Assembly: GCA_900547465.1 (NCBI GenBank)
Contig: URHJ01000019.1
Coordinates: 1-25,938, forward strand
From: an uncultured Mycoplasmatota bacterium
Lineage (GTDB): Bacteria; Bacillota_I; Bacilli_A; RF39; UBA660
Reading direction: 5' to 3'
DNA length: 25,938 nt
Part shown: positions 7,931 through 15,864 of the stretch, piece by piece
Numbering within the stretch: position 1 is the stretch's first letter
Layout of the letters: the number at the start of each line of letters is the position of its first letter
Notes under the pieces: model-generated
The model's database searches: none
Told to the model about the DNA's origin: nothing
The model's input: the letters and a program-made list of their open reading frames with translations, nothing else
Made by a program: the position numbers and the translations under genes

Positions 7931-9150
7931 TAGTAGATATAATAAATAAAAAAAGATTAGGTAATATTTTAAGTAGAAGTGAATTAGAGTTTATTTTTAA
8001 TGGATATTTGAATGGTGAAGTTTCTGATTATCAAATGTCAGCTCTTCTTATGGCTATATGTATTAAAGGAATGACAGATAAAGAAATATTTGATTTAACG
8101 GATATATTCTTACATAGTGGTGAAGTTCTTGATTTTTCTGATATTCCTGGTATTAAAGTTGATAAACATTCTACAGGTGGTGTAGGTGATAAAACAACAA
8201 TGATTATTGCGCCTATTGTTGCGAGTCTTGGTGTTCCAGTTATAAAAATGAGTGGTAGAGGACTTGGATTTACTGGTGGTACGATTGACAAGTTAGAATC
8301 AATCCCGGGATTTAGAACTAATCTTTCAGATGATGAAATAAAAGAACAAGTCAAAAAAATTGGAATGGTTGTTACTGGACAAACAGCAGATTTAGTACCA
8401 ATGGATAAGATGATATATGCGTTGCGTGATGTTACGGGAACTGTTGAATCTATTTCTCTTATAGCTGTTAGTATTATGAGTAAAAAGATTGCTTCTGGTG
8501 CGGATAAGATTTTAATTGATATTAAAGTTGGTAATGGGGCTTTGTTAAAAACTAGAAAAGATGCATCTAAGCTTGCAGATTTAATGGTAAGAATAGGTGA
8601 ACATTATAATCGAGAGGTAAGATGTATGCTTACTGATATGAATGCTCCACTTGGTACTTCTATAGGCAATAGCTTAGAAGTTTTAGAAGCGATATCTATA
8701 TTAAAAGGTGAAGAAAATAATCACTTGAGTGAATTATGTATAGATTTGTCTAGTGAAATGGTTAGTATGGGGCTAAATGTTTCTAGAGAAGAGGCAAGAA
8801 GTAAAGTGATTTGTTCTATTAATGATGGTAGTGCTTATAACAAATTTTTGGAATTTGTAAAGTGTCAAGGTGGAGATGTTTCTAAGGTTTCTATTAGTGA
8901 TAAAAAAATAGAGGTTAAGTCTAATAAAAATGGTACTATTACTAAGATTAATGCTTTAGAATTTGGAAAATTTTCTGTTTCACTTGGTGCAGGAAGATGT
9001 GAAAAAGATGATGTTATTGATCCTACTGTTGGTATAAAATTAAATAAATTAATTGGTGATAAGGTTAGTATTGGAGACTTATTATGCACAATTTATGTTA
9101 ATAAAGATTGCAATGTCTCTAAAGTGTTAGATTTTTTTGAAATATGTTAA
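7927..9150 (+). CDS. pdp: Pyrimidine-nucleoside phosphorylase
   Basis: Splits uridine, deoxyuridine or thymidine with phosphate into base and (deoxy)ribose-1-phosphate, for nucleoside salvage. The family signature SGRGLGFTGGTIDKLE starts at residue 109. Other active-site segments are VDKHSTGGVGDKT (His81), YALRDVTGTVES (Arg167) and SIMSKKIASGADK (Lys186/187). At 407 residues it is about 25 shorter than Bacillus Pdp; the C-terminal domain ends early, just after the GDLLCTIYVNKD segment. The conserved DVKVGSGAFMK reads DIKVGNGALLK. pdp and thymidine phosphorylase deoA cannot be separated firmly here, but the Gram-positive background favours pdp. Confidence 0.94.
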   Translation: MIVDIINKKRLGNILSRSELEFIFNGYLNGEVSDYQMSALLMAICIKGMTDKEIFDLTDIFLHSGEVLDFSDIPGIKVDKHSTGGVGDKTTMIIAPIVASLGVPVIKMSGRGLGFTGGTIDKLESIPGFRTNLSDDEIKEQVKKIGMVVTGQTADLVPMDKMIYALRDVTGTVESISLIAVSIMSKKIASGADKILIDIKVGNGALLKTRKDASKLADLMVRIGEHYNREVRCMLTDMNAPLGTSIGNSLEVLEAISILKGEENNHLSELCIDLSSEMVSMGLNVSREEARSKVICSINDGSAYNKFLEFVKCQGGDVSKVSISDKKIEVKSNKNGTITKINALEFGKFSVSLGAGRCEKDDVIDPTVGIKLNKLIGDKVSIGDLLCTIYVNKDCNVSKVLDFFEIC

Positions 9151-9175
9151 ATATGTAAAATTATAAAAAAATGTA

Positions 9176-9203
9176 TTGGTAATTGAAAAAGATGTGTTAT
9201 AAT
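9176..9203 (+). promoter_or_regulatory. Sigma-A type promoter of the surface adhesin operon
   Basis: TTGGTA (9176-9181) and TATAAT (9198-9203) are 16 bases apart. GGTAAGGTG before ATG 9229 is the RBS. Confidence 0.55.
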
Positions 9204-9228
9204 GAAATTATAAAGGTAAGGTGAAAAT

Positions 9229-10398
9229 ATGAAGATAGGTAAAAAACTTAAATATTTTAGTTTTGCTGTATTAGTGGGTGCTTTTTTTACAGCAAAGTGT
9301 GATGTAGTTAGTGCTGCGACTACTGTTGCTAGTAATGGTTTACCAGATACTATAACTAGGGGGGAAGTGAAATATGATTTTTCGAAAGGAGTTACTAATG
9401 TAACGGGGAAAACAAACTATCCTTTCTATGCTGAAGATTCTACAGGAACATATCAACTTTATTGTTCTGATCGTAATAATGGTAATTTTACAGGTGCTTA
9501 TACTTTGACTAAGGACAAAAGATTGGATTATGGTTTTACTCATATATTAGTTAAACAAGATTCTATATATACCAATGATACTTATACTAGAAAGTTCCAA
9601 AATAATCAAACACCTGTTGCTGCCGATTCTAGTTTTAATGCTATATCAAAGACAATGGTTAACACTTGGATTACTCAAATGGCAATTTGGGGATATCAAG
9701 GAAGTATTAGTTCGAGTGAACTTAATGATGGTTTATTGGCTTATAAAGCATTTAGTGGTGATAGAACTTTGGAATATGAATTATTTAGTGATGCTGCATT
9801 TACTTCTGTTTTATCTGCTAAAGCATTATGGGATACATATGTTGTTTCTGAAATCAATGGTGCTAAAGAATTAAATGCGAAATCTCCATATGATGCAACT
9901 ATGACTATGAAGGTAGATGGTGAATGGGCAAAGATTGATGGAACTAACAATGTTAAATCTGGATTGATTTCTACATCAATTAGTAGTGGTAATACAGGTA
10001 CTTATTCATTAACTTTTGATAATGCTCCTCAAGGAACAAAGGTATATACTGAAGATGGTAAGGAAGTTACTGATTTAAAATCTATACCTGTTTCTAGTAA
10101 AATATATTTAGTTGTTCCAAAGAGTGATAAGAAGGAAGATTATAAATTTTCTGTAAATGCTAGTTCTACACTTAATTACGATGCTGCTTATCAATATGTA
10201 GATAAAGTAGGTGGACATCAACCTTCTATATTAGTAGGTCCTGAATCAAAAGATTTAAGTGCTTCTATAGAAATGACATTAGCACCTGATACAGCTCTTT
10301 CTGTTTCAAATTCTATATATTTCTTAGGCTTCTTAATTTTGATTAGTGGAGTATTTGTTATATATGCCAATGTTAAAACAAAAGAAGTTTCAGAATAA
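9229..10398 (+). CDS. Cell-surface protein with thioester (TQXA) domain
   Basis: Secreted, probably wall- or membrane-anchored adhesin of 389 residues. Residues 1-30 form a signal peptide (MKIGKKLK, hydrophobic core, cleavage near VSAA). A thioester domain follows: Cys79 in YQLYCSDRNNG and Gln150 in NTWITQMAIWGYQ, the two residues that form the internal Cys-Gln thioester in Gram-positive surface proteins. Such domains bind host proteins or surfaces covalently. A beta-rich region (about 215-345) carries one probable Ig-like domain. The C-terminus has APDTALSVS (352-360), a hydrophobic segment (361-380) and a short tail containing two lysines, which is a sorting-signal layout without LPXTG. The sortase gene overlaps its 3' end, so the sortase very likely acts on this protein. 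Confidence 0.88.
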   Translation: MKIGKKLKYFSFAVLVGAFFTAKCDVVSAATTVASNGLPDTITRGEVKYDFSKGVTNVTGKTNYPFYAEDSTGTYQLYCSDRNNGNFTGAYTLTKDKRLDYGFTHILVKQDSIYTNDTYTRKFQNNQTPVAADSSFNAISKTMVNTWITQMAIWGYQGSISSSELNDGLLAYKAFSGDRTLEYELFSDAAFTSVLSAKALWDTYVVSEINGAKELNAKSPYDATMTMKVDGEWAKIDGTNNVKSGLISTSISSGNTGTYSLTFDNAPQGTKVYTEDGKEVTDLKSIPVSSKIYLVVPKSDKKEDYKFSVNASSTLNYDAAYQYVDKVGGHQPSILVGPESKDLSASIEMTLAPDTALSVSNSIYFLGFLILISGVFVIYANVKTKEVSE

Positions 10399-11047
10399 GA
10401 TTAAGTTAAAAAAGAGTCAGATATGTTTATTTGGCTCTTTACTTGTAATTGGTGGGATTGTTGCTCTTTCTTATAATCATATTCTTCTTTTGAAGCAACA
10501 AGTTATTTCTGATATGTTACTCTCATTTAATGATGATAAAAATATAGAAGAAGTTATTGATGATATGCCAACTATTGAAGAAGTTTCTCAAACTGCTGTT
10601 GAAACGCCTGTTGTTCAAGAAGAAAAAAAACAGAGTAAGCCTATTGATTATAGTAAATATACAGGGGTTTTAGAGATACCTAAGATAGGATTAAAAAGAG
10701 GCTTTTATAGCGTAGGAAATAGGTATAACGATATTAAATATAATGTAACTATGATTAATGGTTCAACTACTCCAGATGTTTCAGGTGGAAACTTAGTTTT
10801 AGCTGCTCATTCTGGAGATGCCTATATTTCATATTTTGCATATCTATATAAATTAAATGTTGGTGATCAAGCATTTGTGACATATGGTGGTAATACATAT
10901 AAATATCAAATTGTTAATATTTATAATGTACCTAAAACAGGAGCTGTTACTATTCATAGAAATTTAGATAGAACTACTTTAACTTTGATAACATGTACAA
11001 AAAATAGTGATACAGAACAAACTGTTTATATTGCTGAAATGATTTAG
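10364..11047 (+). CDS. Sortase-family transpeptidase
   Basis: Membrane-anchored sortase of about 227 residues. It has an N-terminal membrane segment (about residues 19-38), an acidic linker, and a sortase barrel from GVLEIPKIGL onward. Catalytic His149 is in LVLAAHSGD and Cys211 in TLTLITCTKN. The usual catalytic Arg after the Cys is missing: the final 16 residues (TKNSDTEQTVYIAEMI) have no Arg. The subclass is uncertain. The gene starts inside the adhesin gene; ATG 10364, ATG 10370 and GTG 10346 are all in frame, and I chose 10364 because GTGGAG lies upstream. Expected substrate: the neighbouring thioester protein. Confidence 0.88.
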   Translation: MPMLKQKKFQNKIKLKKSQICLFGSLLVIGGIVALSYNHILLLKQQVISDMLLSFNDDKNIEEVIDDMPTIEEVSQTAVETPVVQEEKKQSKPIDYSKYTGVLEIPKIGLKRGFYSVGNRYNDIKYNVTMINGSTTPDVSGGNLVLAAHSGDAYISYFAYLYKLNVGDQAFVTYGGNTYKYQIVNIYNVPKTGAVTIHRNLDRTTLTLITCTKNSDTEQTVYIAEMI

Positions 11048-11058
11048 GAGGAATTGAT

Positions 11059-11643
11059 GTGGAAGCAACTATATTTGATAAGATACTAAATGTTTTAAAG
11101 TATATTTTCTCTTCGTTTTTAGGAATAGAATTGTTACTTTTAGCTTTTCTCCTTTTTTTGTTTACCGTATTAAATATCAAGAAAAACAATAAAATAGTTA
11201 AAATTGGCTCAATTATCCTTTGCTTAGCTTTTGTTGTTGGTCTTTGTATTGCATATCATTCTTATGCTATGTATTGTGTTGATAGTTTTATTAAGTTTAT
11301 TCTTAGTTATATTTATTTTCCGTCAATGGTTATGTATTTCTTTATTATGATAATAGTAACTTTCTCACTTATTGTGACAATTATTTCTAATAGAATGTCT
11401 AGGGCAAAGAAGGTTATAAATGCAATTGTACTTAGTATAATGTATCTATGTTTTATGTCAGTTGCAGCTATCGCTGCTTCTAATAAGCTAGATTTATCTG
11501 TTATGTCTGAGCTTTATCAAAATGAGACTTTACTTTCTTTTATCCAAATTAGTAATATATTATTCTCGTTTTGGTTAGAATATACAGTCCTTTATTATTT
11601 TTATAGATTTTTGGAATATAAGTTAGATAAAAAATCATCCTAA
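11059..11643 (+). CDS. Polytopic membrane protein of the sortase operon, function unknown
   Basis: Not recognised. The protein has 194 residues and about five hydrophobic segments (near residues 16-42, 46-66, 79-109, 120-142 and 160-185) with short basic loops, so it is an integral membrane protein. No catalytic motif stands out. The GTG start at 11059 is set by AGGAGG seven bases upstream, and only 11 bases separate it from the sortase stop, so it belongs to the adhesin-sortase operon. A role in sortase function, or in handling the adhesin at the membrane, is inferred from position only. Confidence 0.8.
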   Translation: MEATIFDKILNVLKYIFSSFLGIELLLLAFLLFLFTVLNIKKNNKIVKIGSIILCLAFVVGLCIAYHSYAMYCVDSFIKFILSYIYFPSMVMYFFIMIIVTFSLIVTIISNRMSRAKKVINAIVLSIMYLCFMSVAAIAASNKLDLSVMSELYQNETLLSFIQISNILFSFWLEYTVLYYFYRFLEYKLDKKSS

Positions 11644-11659
11644 TAATGGGTGATTTTTT
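11631..11659 (+). terminator. Hairpin combining operon terminator and uvsE RBS
   Basis: AAAATCATCC (11631-11640) pairs with GGGTGATTTT (11648-11657), with one G-T pair and a TAATAAT loop, followed by T. The 5' arm is the last codons of the upstream membrane protein gene; the 3' arm contains GGGTGA, the RBS for ATG 11660. Confidence 0.65.
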
Positions 11660-12598
11660 ATGCGTGTAAGATTAGGTTATGCTTGTATCTGTGAAAGTTT
11701 AGATAATGTTACTTCTTCTACTAATTATACTTATACTGCCTTTTTAAAAGAACAAGATTATTCTAAACTTGATTCTATTATTAGATCTAATTTAGAAGAT
11801 TTAGAGAAAATAATTGATTACAATATTAAAAATGACATTCATTTTTATAGATTATCTTCTAAGTTAATTCCCCTTGCGACTAAAGATGATGTTTTGTTTG
11901 ATTATATAGATAAATATAGAGATTATTATGATAGAATTGGTGGGAAGATTAATAAATCTAATATGCGAGTTGATTTTCATCCTGATCAGTTTTGTGTATT
12001 AAATAGTGTTAATAGTGATGTTGTTTCTAATTCTATAAAAATATTAAAATATCATTATTTAATTTTAGATGCTTTACGTATTAAAAATAAAGTTTTAGTA
12101 CTTCATGTTGGTAGTAATGCTTTTGGTAAAAAAAATTCTTTGAGTAGATTTATTAAACAATTCTTGTTACTTCCTGATTATTTGAGAGAGTGTATTGCGA
12201 TTGAAAATGATGATAAAGTTTTTAATATAGAAGATTGTTTGTATTTAAATAGTGTTATTAATGTTCCTATTATTTTAGATTATCATCATCATTTATGTAA
12301 TCATGAAAAACTGGAATTGGACTTTTCTTTGGTATTTAAAACATGGAAAGATGTAATACCTAAGGTGCATTGTTCTTCTCCTAAAAATAAAACTAAAAAA
12401 GACTTTAGATCTCATCATGATTATATTGATCCTGTTTCTTTTGTTAGTTTTTTGGATTTAATTAAAGATTTTGATTTTGACTTAGATATTATGATTGAGG
12501 CCAAGAAAAAAGACGAGGCTTTATTTCGTCTTGTACGTAATATTAAGTATTTAGAAAATTATAAATTTTTAGATGATACTACTTTTTTCCTTCAATAA
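11660..12598 (+). CDS. uvsE: UV-damage endonuclease (UvsE/UVDE family)
   Basis: TIM-barrel, metal-dependent endonuclease that nicks 5' of UV photoproducts and other lesions, giving repair independent of UvrABC. Family motifs are clear: RLGYACIC at residue 4, FYRLSSKLIPLA, MRVDFHPDQFCVLNS, VLHVGSNAFGKK, CIAIENDD, and ILDYHHHLCNH with the metal-binding histidines. The length of 312 residues fits the family. The start ATG 11660 is fixed by GGGTGA inside the hairpin. The 3' end overlaps the minus-strand carboxypeptidase gene by 20 bases. In Bacillus, uvsE is linked to spore UV resistance, which suits a genome that keeps spoVA genes, but that link is inference. Confidence 0.93.
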   Translation: MRVRLGYACICESLDNVTSSTNYTYTAFLKEQDYSKLDSIIRSNLEDLEKIIDYNIKNDIHFYRLSSKLIPLATKDDVLFDYIDKYRDYYDRIGGKINKSNMRVDFHPDQFCVLNSVNSDVVSNSIKILKYHYLILDALRIKNKVLVLHVGSNAFGKKNSLSRFIKQFLLLPDYLRECIAIENDDKVFNIEDCLYLNSVINVPIILDYHHHLCNHEKLELDFSLVFKTWKDVIPKVHCSSPKNKTKKDFRSHHDYIDPVSFVSFLDLIKDFDFDLDIMIEAKKKDEALFRLVRNIKYLENYKFLDDTTFFLQ

Positions 12599-13460
12599 AT
12601 TTGGCATAGTATTCTTCTAGTGTTAAATCATTTTCTTTAATGTATTTGGCTATTTTTTTGCCAACATAACGATAGTGCCATGATTCATATTGGTATCCAG
12701 TTAAGTGTTCTTTTCCTTTTGGAAATCTTAAAATAAAACCATATTTATAAGCATTTTCTTGCATCCAGTTGTATGAATCTGATTTTTCAAAGTTTGTATA
12801 ATCGATTTCTCCATCATATACATCAACACATAATCCAGTTTGATGTTCTGAATAACCTGGTCTTGCTGAATAAGTGTCTGCTTCTTTTATACCATCATTT
12901 TCTACATACTTGTTATATAGATTAACTTGATATTCATAACTTCTGTAACTTGACATAGCAAGTACCTTTTTATTATCTTCAATTGAGGCTTTTGATAATT
13001 CTTCGAATGCTTCTTTAGCTTCTTTTACTAATTTCATACCACTTCTTGAATAATCTTCACTTATGTTTTCTAGATTGTCCGGAATATAATCTTTTCCTAG
13101 GTGGTAATATTTATTTACTAAGATATAAGTCTTGTTTGGATATGGTGTTTCTTTTGTGTGAGTGTAGAAACTATTGTCTATTCCCATATTAACTCTAGTT
13201 ATTACATCTTCTTTTGATAAATCTTTATTCTTTTTGTAATAGGCCTTATAACGTTTATAACATGATTTGTTACAATAATCTATTTTTTTGCATATATCTG
13301 TTACTTCATCTTTCTCTTTTACTTTTATTTGTTTTTTCTGTACTTTTTTTGTTTGACTATAGGAAATGATAATTATATCTAATATAGATAAGATGATAAT
13401 GGCTATAATTACGTTTTTTACCCATTTCTTTAGTTTTCTTTTTTTCTTCTTTTTTTTCAT
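12579..13460 (-). CDS. VanY-family D-alanyl-D-alanine carboxypeptidase (M15B)
   Basis: Zinc peptidase that removes the terminal D-Ala from peptidoglycan stem peptides at the cell surface. It has 293 residues: a very basic N-terminus (MKKKKKKRKLKKW), one membrane segment (about 16-34), a linker containing three Cys (residues 57-67: DICKKIDYCNKSCYK), and a C-terminal peptidase domain. Catalytic motifs are SSYRSYEYQ, then SARPGYSEHQTGLCVDVYD (zinc ligands His206 and Asp213), and YESWHYRYVG (Glu259, His262). It is transcribed divergently from the DacA-type gene and convergently with uvsE. GGTGATGAT lies just before its ATG. Nothing ties it to vancomycin resistance; this is a housekeeping-type VanY-like enzyme. 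Confidence 0.93.
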   Translation of the reverse strand: MKKKKKKRKLKKWVKNVIIAIIILSILDIIIISYSQTKKVQKKQIKVKEKDEVTDICKKIDYCNKSCYKRYKAYYKKNKDLSKEDVITRVNMGIDNSFYTHTKETPYPNKTYILVNKYYHLGKDYIPDNLENISEDYSRSGMKLVKEAKEAFEELSKASIEDNKKVLAMSSYRSYEYQVNLYNKYVENDGIKEADTYSARPGYSEHQTGLCVDVYDGEIDYTNFEKSDSYNWMQENAYKYGFILRFPKGKEHLTGYQYESWHYRYVGKKIAKYIKENDLTLEEYYAKFIEGKK

Positions 13461-13547
13461 ATCATCACCTACTTACATAATACAATAAAAAGTTATATTT
13501 ATGTATATTTTTTTGAGTTTTTTCATAAAAAAAATTAGGAGGATTAT

Positions 13548-14711
13548 ATGAAAAAGTATTATTTAATATTTTTGAGTTTATTATTTATTTTTCCGATATC
13601 TGTTTTTGCAGAAGAAGAAAAATCTAATGAACTTATTTCTAATGCAGTTAGTGGACTTTTGATGGAACAATCTACTGGTGAAATTCTATTTGAAAAAGAT
13701 AAAGATAAACAAGTTCCAGTTGCTTCTATGACTAAGATGGTTGCGCAAACAATTATTTTGGAACGAATAGAATCAGGAAAAATTAAATGGGATGATATAG
13801 TAGAAGTTAGTAAGAATGCCGCAGATATGGGAGGTTCTCAAATTTATTTAACTGCTGGAGAAAAGATGAGTGTTAGAGATTTATTTAAAGGAATTTCTAT
13901 GGCTAGTGGTAATGACGCTACTGTTGCGATGGCTGAGTATATTGCAGGAGATGAAGCTTCTTTTGTAAAACTTATGAATAAAAAAGTAAAGAAATTAGGT
14001 CTTAAGAATACTCAATTTAAAAATTGTACTGGACTTGATGAAGACGGTCATTTTTCTTCTGCATATGATATGGCTGTGATTGCTAGAAACTTGGTAAATC
14101 ATGAAGAGATACTTAAATTTTCATCTGTTTATGAAGATTATTTGAGAGAAAATACTGAAAATAAATTTTGGTTGGTTAATACTAATAAATTAGTTAGATT
14201 TTATGAAGGAGCAGATGGCTTAAAAACAGGTCATACAGATAATGCTGGTTATTGTTTAGCGGCTACTGCTAAGAAAAATGGTATGAGATTAATTGCAATT
14301 GTTTTAGGAGAAGCTGAAAGTAAAGTTAGAAACAGTGAAGCAATGGCTCTTTTAGATTATGGATTTGGGCAAAAGAAGGTTACAACATTAAAGAAAAAAG
14401 GTGATGTTGTTGGTGAAATGCATTTTGATAAAGGAAATAAAGATAAGGTAGAGATTGTTCCTAAGTATGATGTAAGCATTTTAGAAAATAAAAACTCTAG
14501 TGATCATAAATATAATTATAAAACTGATATTAATTCTTCAATAAAATTACCTATAAAAAAGGGAAGTACTGTTGGAAATATTCATGTTTATGAAAAAAAT
14601 AAAAAAATTACTTCAGTAGATTTAGTTTCTAATACGTCTGTTGATAAACTTAATTTTATAGAACTTTATATAGAAACAGTGAAAAATTCTATTTTAGGTT
14701 TAATTAATTAA
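13548..14711 (+). CDS. D-alanyl-D-alanine carboxypeptidase (PBP5/DacF family, S11)
   Basis: Low-molecular-weight penicillin-binding protein that trims the pentapeptide of peptidoglycan. The signal peptide covers residues 1-21 (ending SVFA). The three active-site motifs are complete: SMTK at 60-63, SGN at 120-122 and KTG at 226-228 (GADGLKTGHTDNAG). A beta-rich C-terminal domain follows, then a probable amphipathic anchor helix (NFIELYIETVKNSILGLIN). The length of 387 residues is typical of DacF/DacA. AGGAGG precedes ATG 13548. Bacillus dacF lies directly upstream of spoIIAA-spoIIAB-sigF, and here the sigF cluster follows after one unrelated gene, so dacF is the likelier identity; sequence alone does not settle it. 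Confidence 0.93.
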   Translation: MKKYYLIFLSLLFIFPISVFAEEEKSNELISNAVSGLLMEQSTGEILFEKDKDKQVPVASMTKMVAQTIILERIESGKIKWDDIVEVSKNAADMGGSQIYLTAGEKMSVRDLFKGISMASGNDATVAMAEYIAGDEASFVKLMNKKVKKLGLKNTQFKNCTGLDEDGHFSSAYDMAVIARNLVNHEEILKFSSVYEDYLRENTENKFWLVNTNKLVRFYEGADGLKTGHTDNAGYCLAATAKKNGMRLIAIVLGEAESKVRNSEAMALLDYGFGQKKVTTLKKKGDVVGEMHFDKGNKDKVEIVPKYDVSILENKNSSDHKYNYKTDINSSIKLPIKKGSTVGNIHVYEKNKKITSVDLVSNTSVDKLNFIELYIETVKNSILGLIN

Positions 14712-14725
14712 TAATATTTTGTTAG

Positions 14726-14747
14726 TACTACCATATGGTAGTATTTT
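14726..14747 (+). terminator. Palindrome and likely terminator after the carboxypeptidase gene
   Basis: A perfect 18-bp palindrome at 14726-14743 (TACTACCAT/ATGGTAGTA) is followed by TTTT. It fits a short intrinsic terminator; an operator is also possible because of the perfect dyad symmetry. Confidence 0.55.
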
Positions 14748-14787
14748 CAATTGAGTGATTAAAAAATAGTAAATAATTCAATTTTAT

Positions 14788-14795
14788 GATATACT
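14788..14795 (+). promoter_or_regulatory. Extended -10 element of the diacylglycerol kinase gene
   Basis: TGATATACT contains TGn plus TATACT (14790-14795), 25 bases before ATG 14821. No good -35 is seen. GGGGTGAAG is the RBS. Confidence 0.45.
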
Positions 14796-14820
14796 ATCTT
14801 TAGTTATTTGGGGTGAAGAT

Positions 14821-15744
14821 ATGAAAAAATGTGTAATTATCTATAATCCAGCTAGTGGTAAATTAAAAAAAGCCGATTTGCGTCAACAGTTTTATGATGT
14901 TTTAAGAAAACATGGATATGATTCTGAAATAATTTACACTAGTAGAAAAAAAGACGCAACTGATATTGTTTATAACTTAGATTATTCTGACTTGGTTATA
15001 AGCGCTGGTGGAGATGGGACACTGAATGAAGTAGTAACTGGTAACTTAAAAAGAAAAAAGAGATTAACATTGGCTAATCTACCTATGGGTACTACGAACG
15101 ATGTTGGTAATATGTATGGATATACTAGGAATTTTACTAAAAATTTAGAATTATTACTTGATGGTGTTGAAAAAAAGATAGATGTATGTTTTATCAATGA
15201 TGTAGCATTTGTTTATGTAGCTTGTTTGGGTGATTATATAGATATGGCATATAATACTCCTAGGAAACTTAAAAAGAAATATGGTAAACTTGCATATATT
15301 ATGTATGGATTAAAACAATTAGGTAATAAAATTAATTCTTATGATATTAGATATAAAATAGATGGGAAAGTCTATGAAGGTCATTATTCTTTTTTCTTTA
15401 TTACGAATGCTAGTAGAGTGGCTGGTTTGAATGATGTTTATTATGATATAAAATTAGATGATAATAAATTTGAAGTTGCATTTTGTCATGTTAAGAATAA
15501 AGCTGAAATGATGAAGATGTTTATATTACTTAACAATATGGATGCTAAAGATGTTCCAGGTATTGTTTATCATCAAACAGATAATTTAGAAATAGAATTT
15601 TTACAAAAACCTAAGGTGTCTTGGTGTATTGATGGAGAAGAATATAAAAGTAATAATAACAAATTTGTGTTTAGAGTAGATAAACATACAAAGATGATGC
15701 TTCCTCGTGAAAATATTATTAAATTATTTGAGAGAAAAGATTAA
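14821..15744 (+). CDS. dgkB: Diacylglycerol kinase family protein (DgkB-like)
   Basis: Cytoplasmic lipid kinase of the DAGK catalytic family, probably phosphorylating diacylglycerol released by lipoteichoic acid synthesis so that it re-enters phospholipid synthesis. Motifs are IYNPASGK near residue 8, the ATP-binding ISAGGDGTLNEVV (about 60-72), LPMGTTNDVGN (about 90-100), and the C-terminal WCIDGEEY with FRVDKHTKMMLP. The length of 307 residues matches DgkB. The gene stands alone between two terminators. The 5' arm of its own terminator lies inside its last codons. The lipid substrate is inferred from the family. Confidence 0.9.
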   Translation: MKKCVIIYNPASGKLKKADLRQQFYDVLRKHGYDSEIIYTSRKKDATDIVYNLDYSDLVISAGGDGTLNEVVTGNLKRKKRLTLANLPMGTTNDVGNMYGYTRNFTKNLELLLDGVEKKIDVCFINDVAFVYVACLGDYIDMAYNTPRKLKKKYGKLAYIMYGLKQLGNKINSYDIRYKIDGKVYEGHYSFFFITNASRVAGLNDVYYDIKLDDNKFEVAFCHVKNKAEMMKMFILLNNMDAKDVPGIVYHQTDNLEIEFLQKPKVSWCIDGEEYKSNNNKFVFRVDKHTKMMLPRENIIKLFERKD

Positions 15745-15768
15745 TATAAGGACTTTTCTCTTTTTTTT
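15731..15768 (+). terminator. Terminator overlapping the end of the dgkB gene
   Basis: AGAGAAAAG (15731-15739, coding) pairs perfectly with CTTTTCTCT (15753-15761), followed by a run of T. The stop codon lies in the 13-base loop. Confidence 0.8.
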
Positions 15769-15837
15769 CTATAATATTATAAAGTTAAAAGTTTTGTAAG
15801 GTTTTGTCGAATTACAACACAAAAAAAATAAAGTCTT

Positions 15838-15843
15838 TATAAT
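15838..15843 (+). promoter_or_regulatory. Putative -10 box of the STAS-sigma operon
   Basis: TATAAT at 15838-15843 lies 22 bases before ATG 15865, with GAGGTGAT as RBS. No sigma-A -35 is found at normal spacing. GTCGAAT at 15805-15811 resembles the -10 of the stress/sporulation sigma-H class, which drives spoIIA in Bacillus, but the matching -35 is poor. Confidence 0.35.
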
Positions 15844-15864
15844 AGTTGTTGAGGTGATATTAAA

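Noticed and set aside
9575..9874. Leu-rich open frame of 99 codons within the adhesin gene
   Set aside because: Out-of-frame shadow of the thioester protein, which has clear domain motifs in the other frame.
12579..13460. Vancomycin-resistance accessory gene vanY
   Set aside because: No vanHAX, vanZ or vanRS genes are near; generic VanY-like carboxypeptidases are common in Gram-positive genomes.
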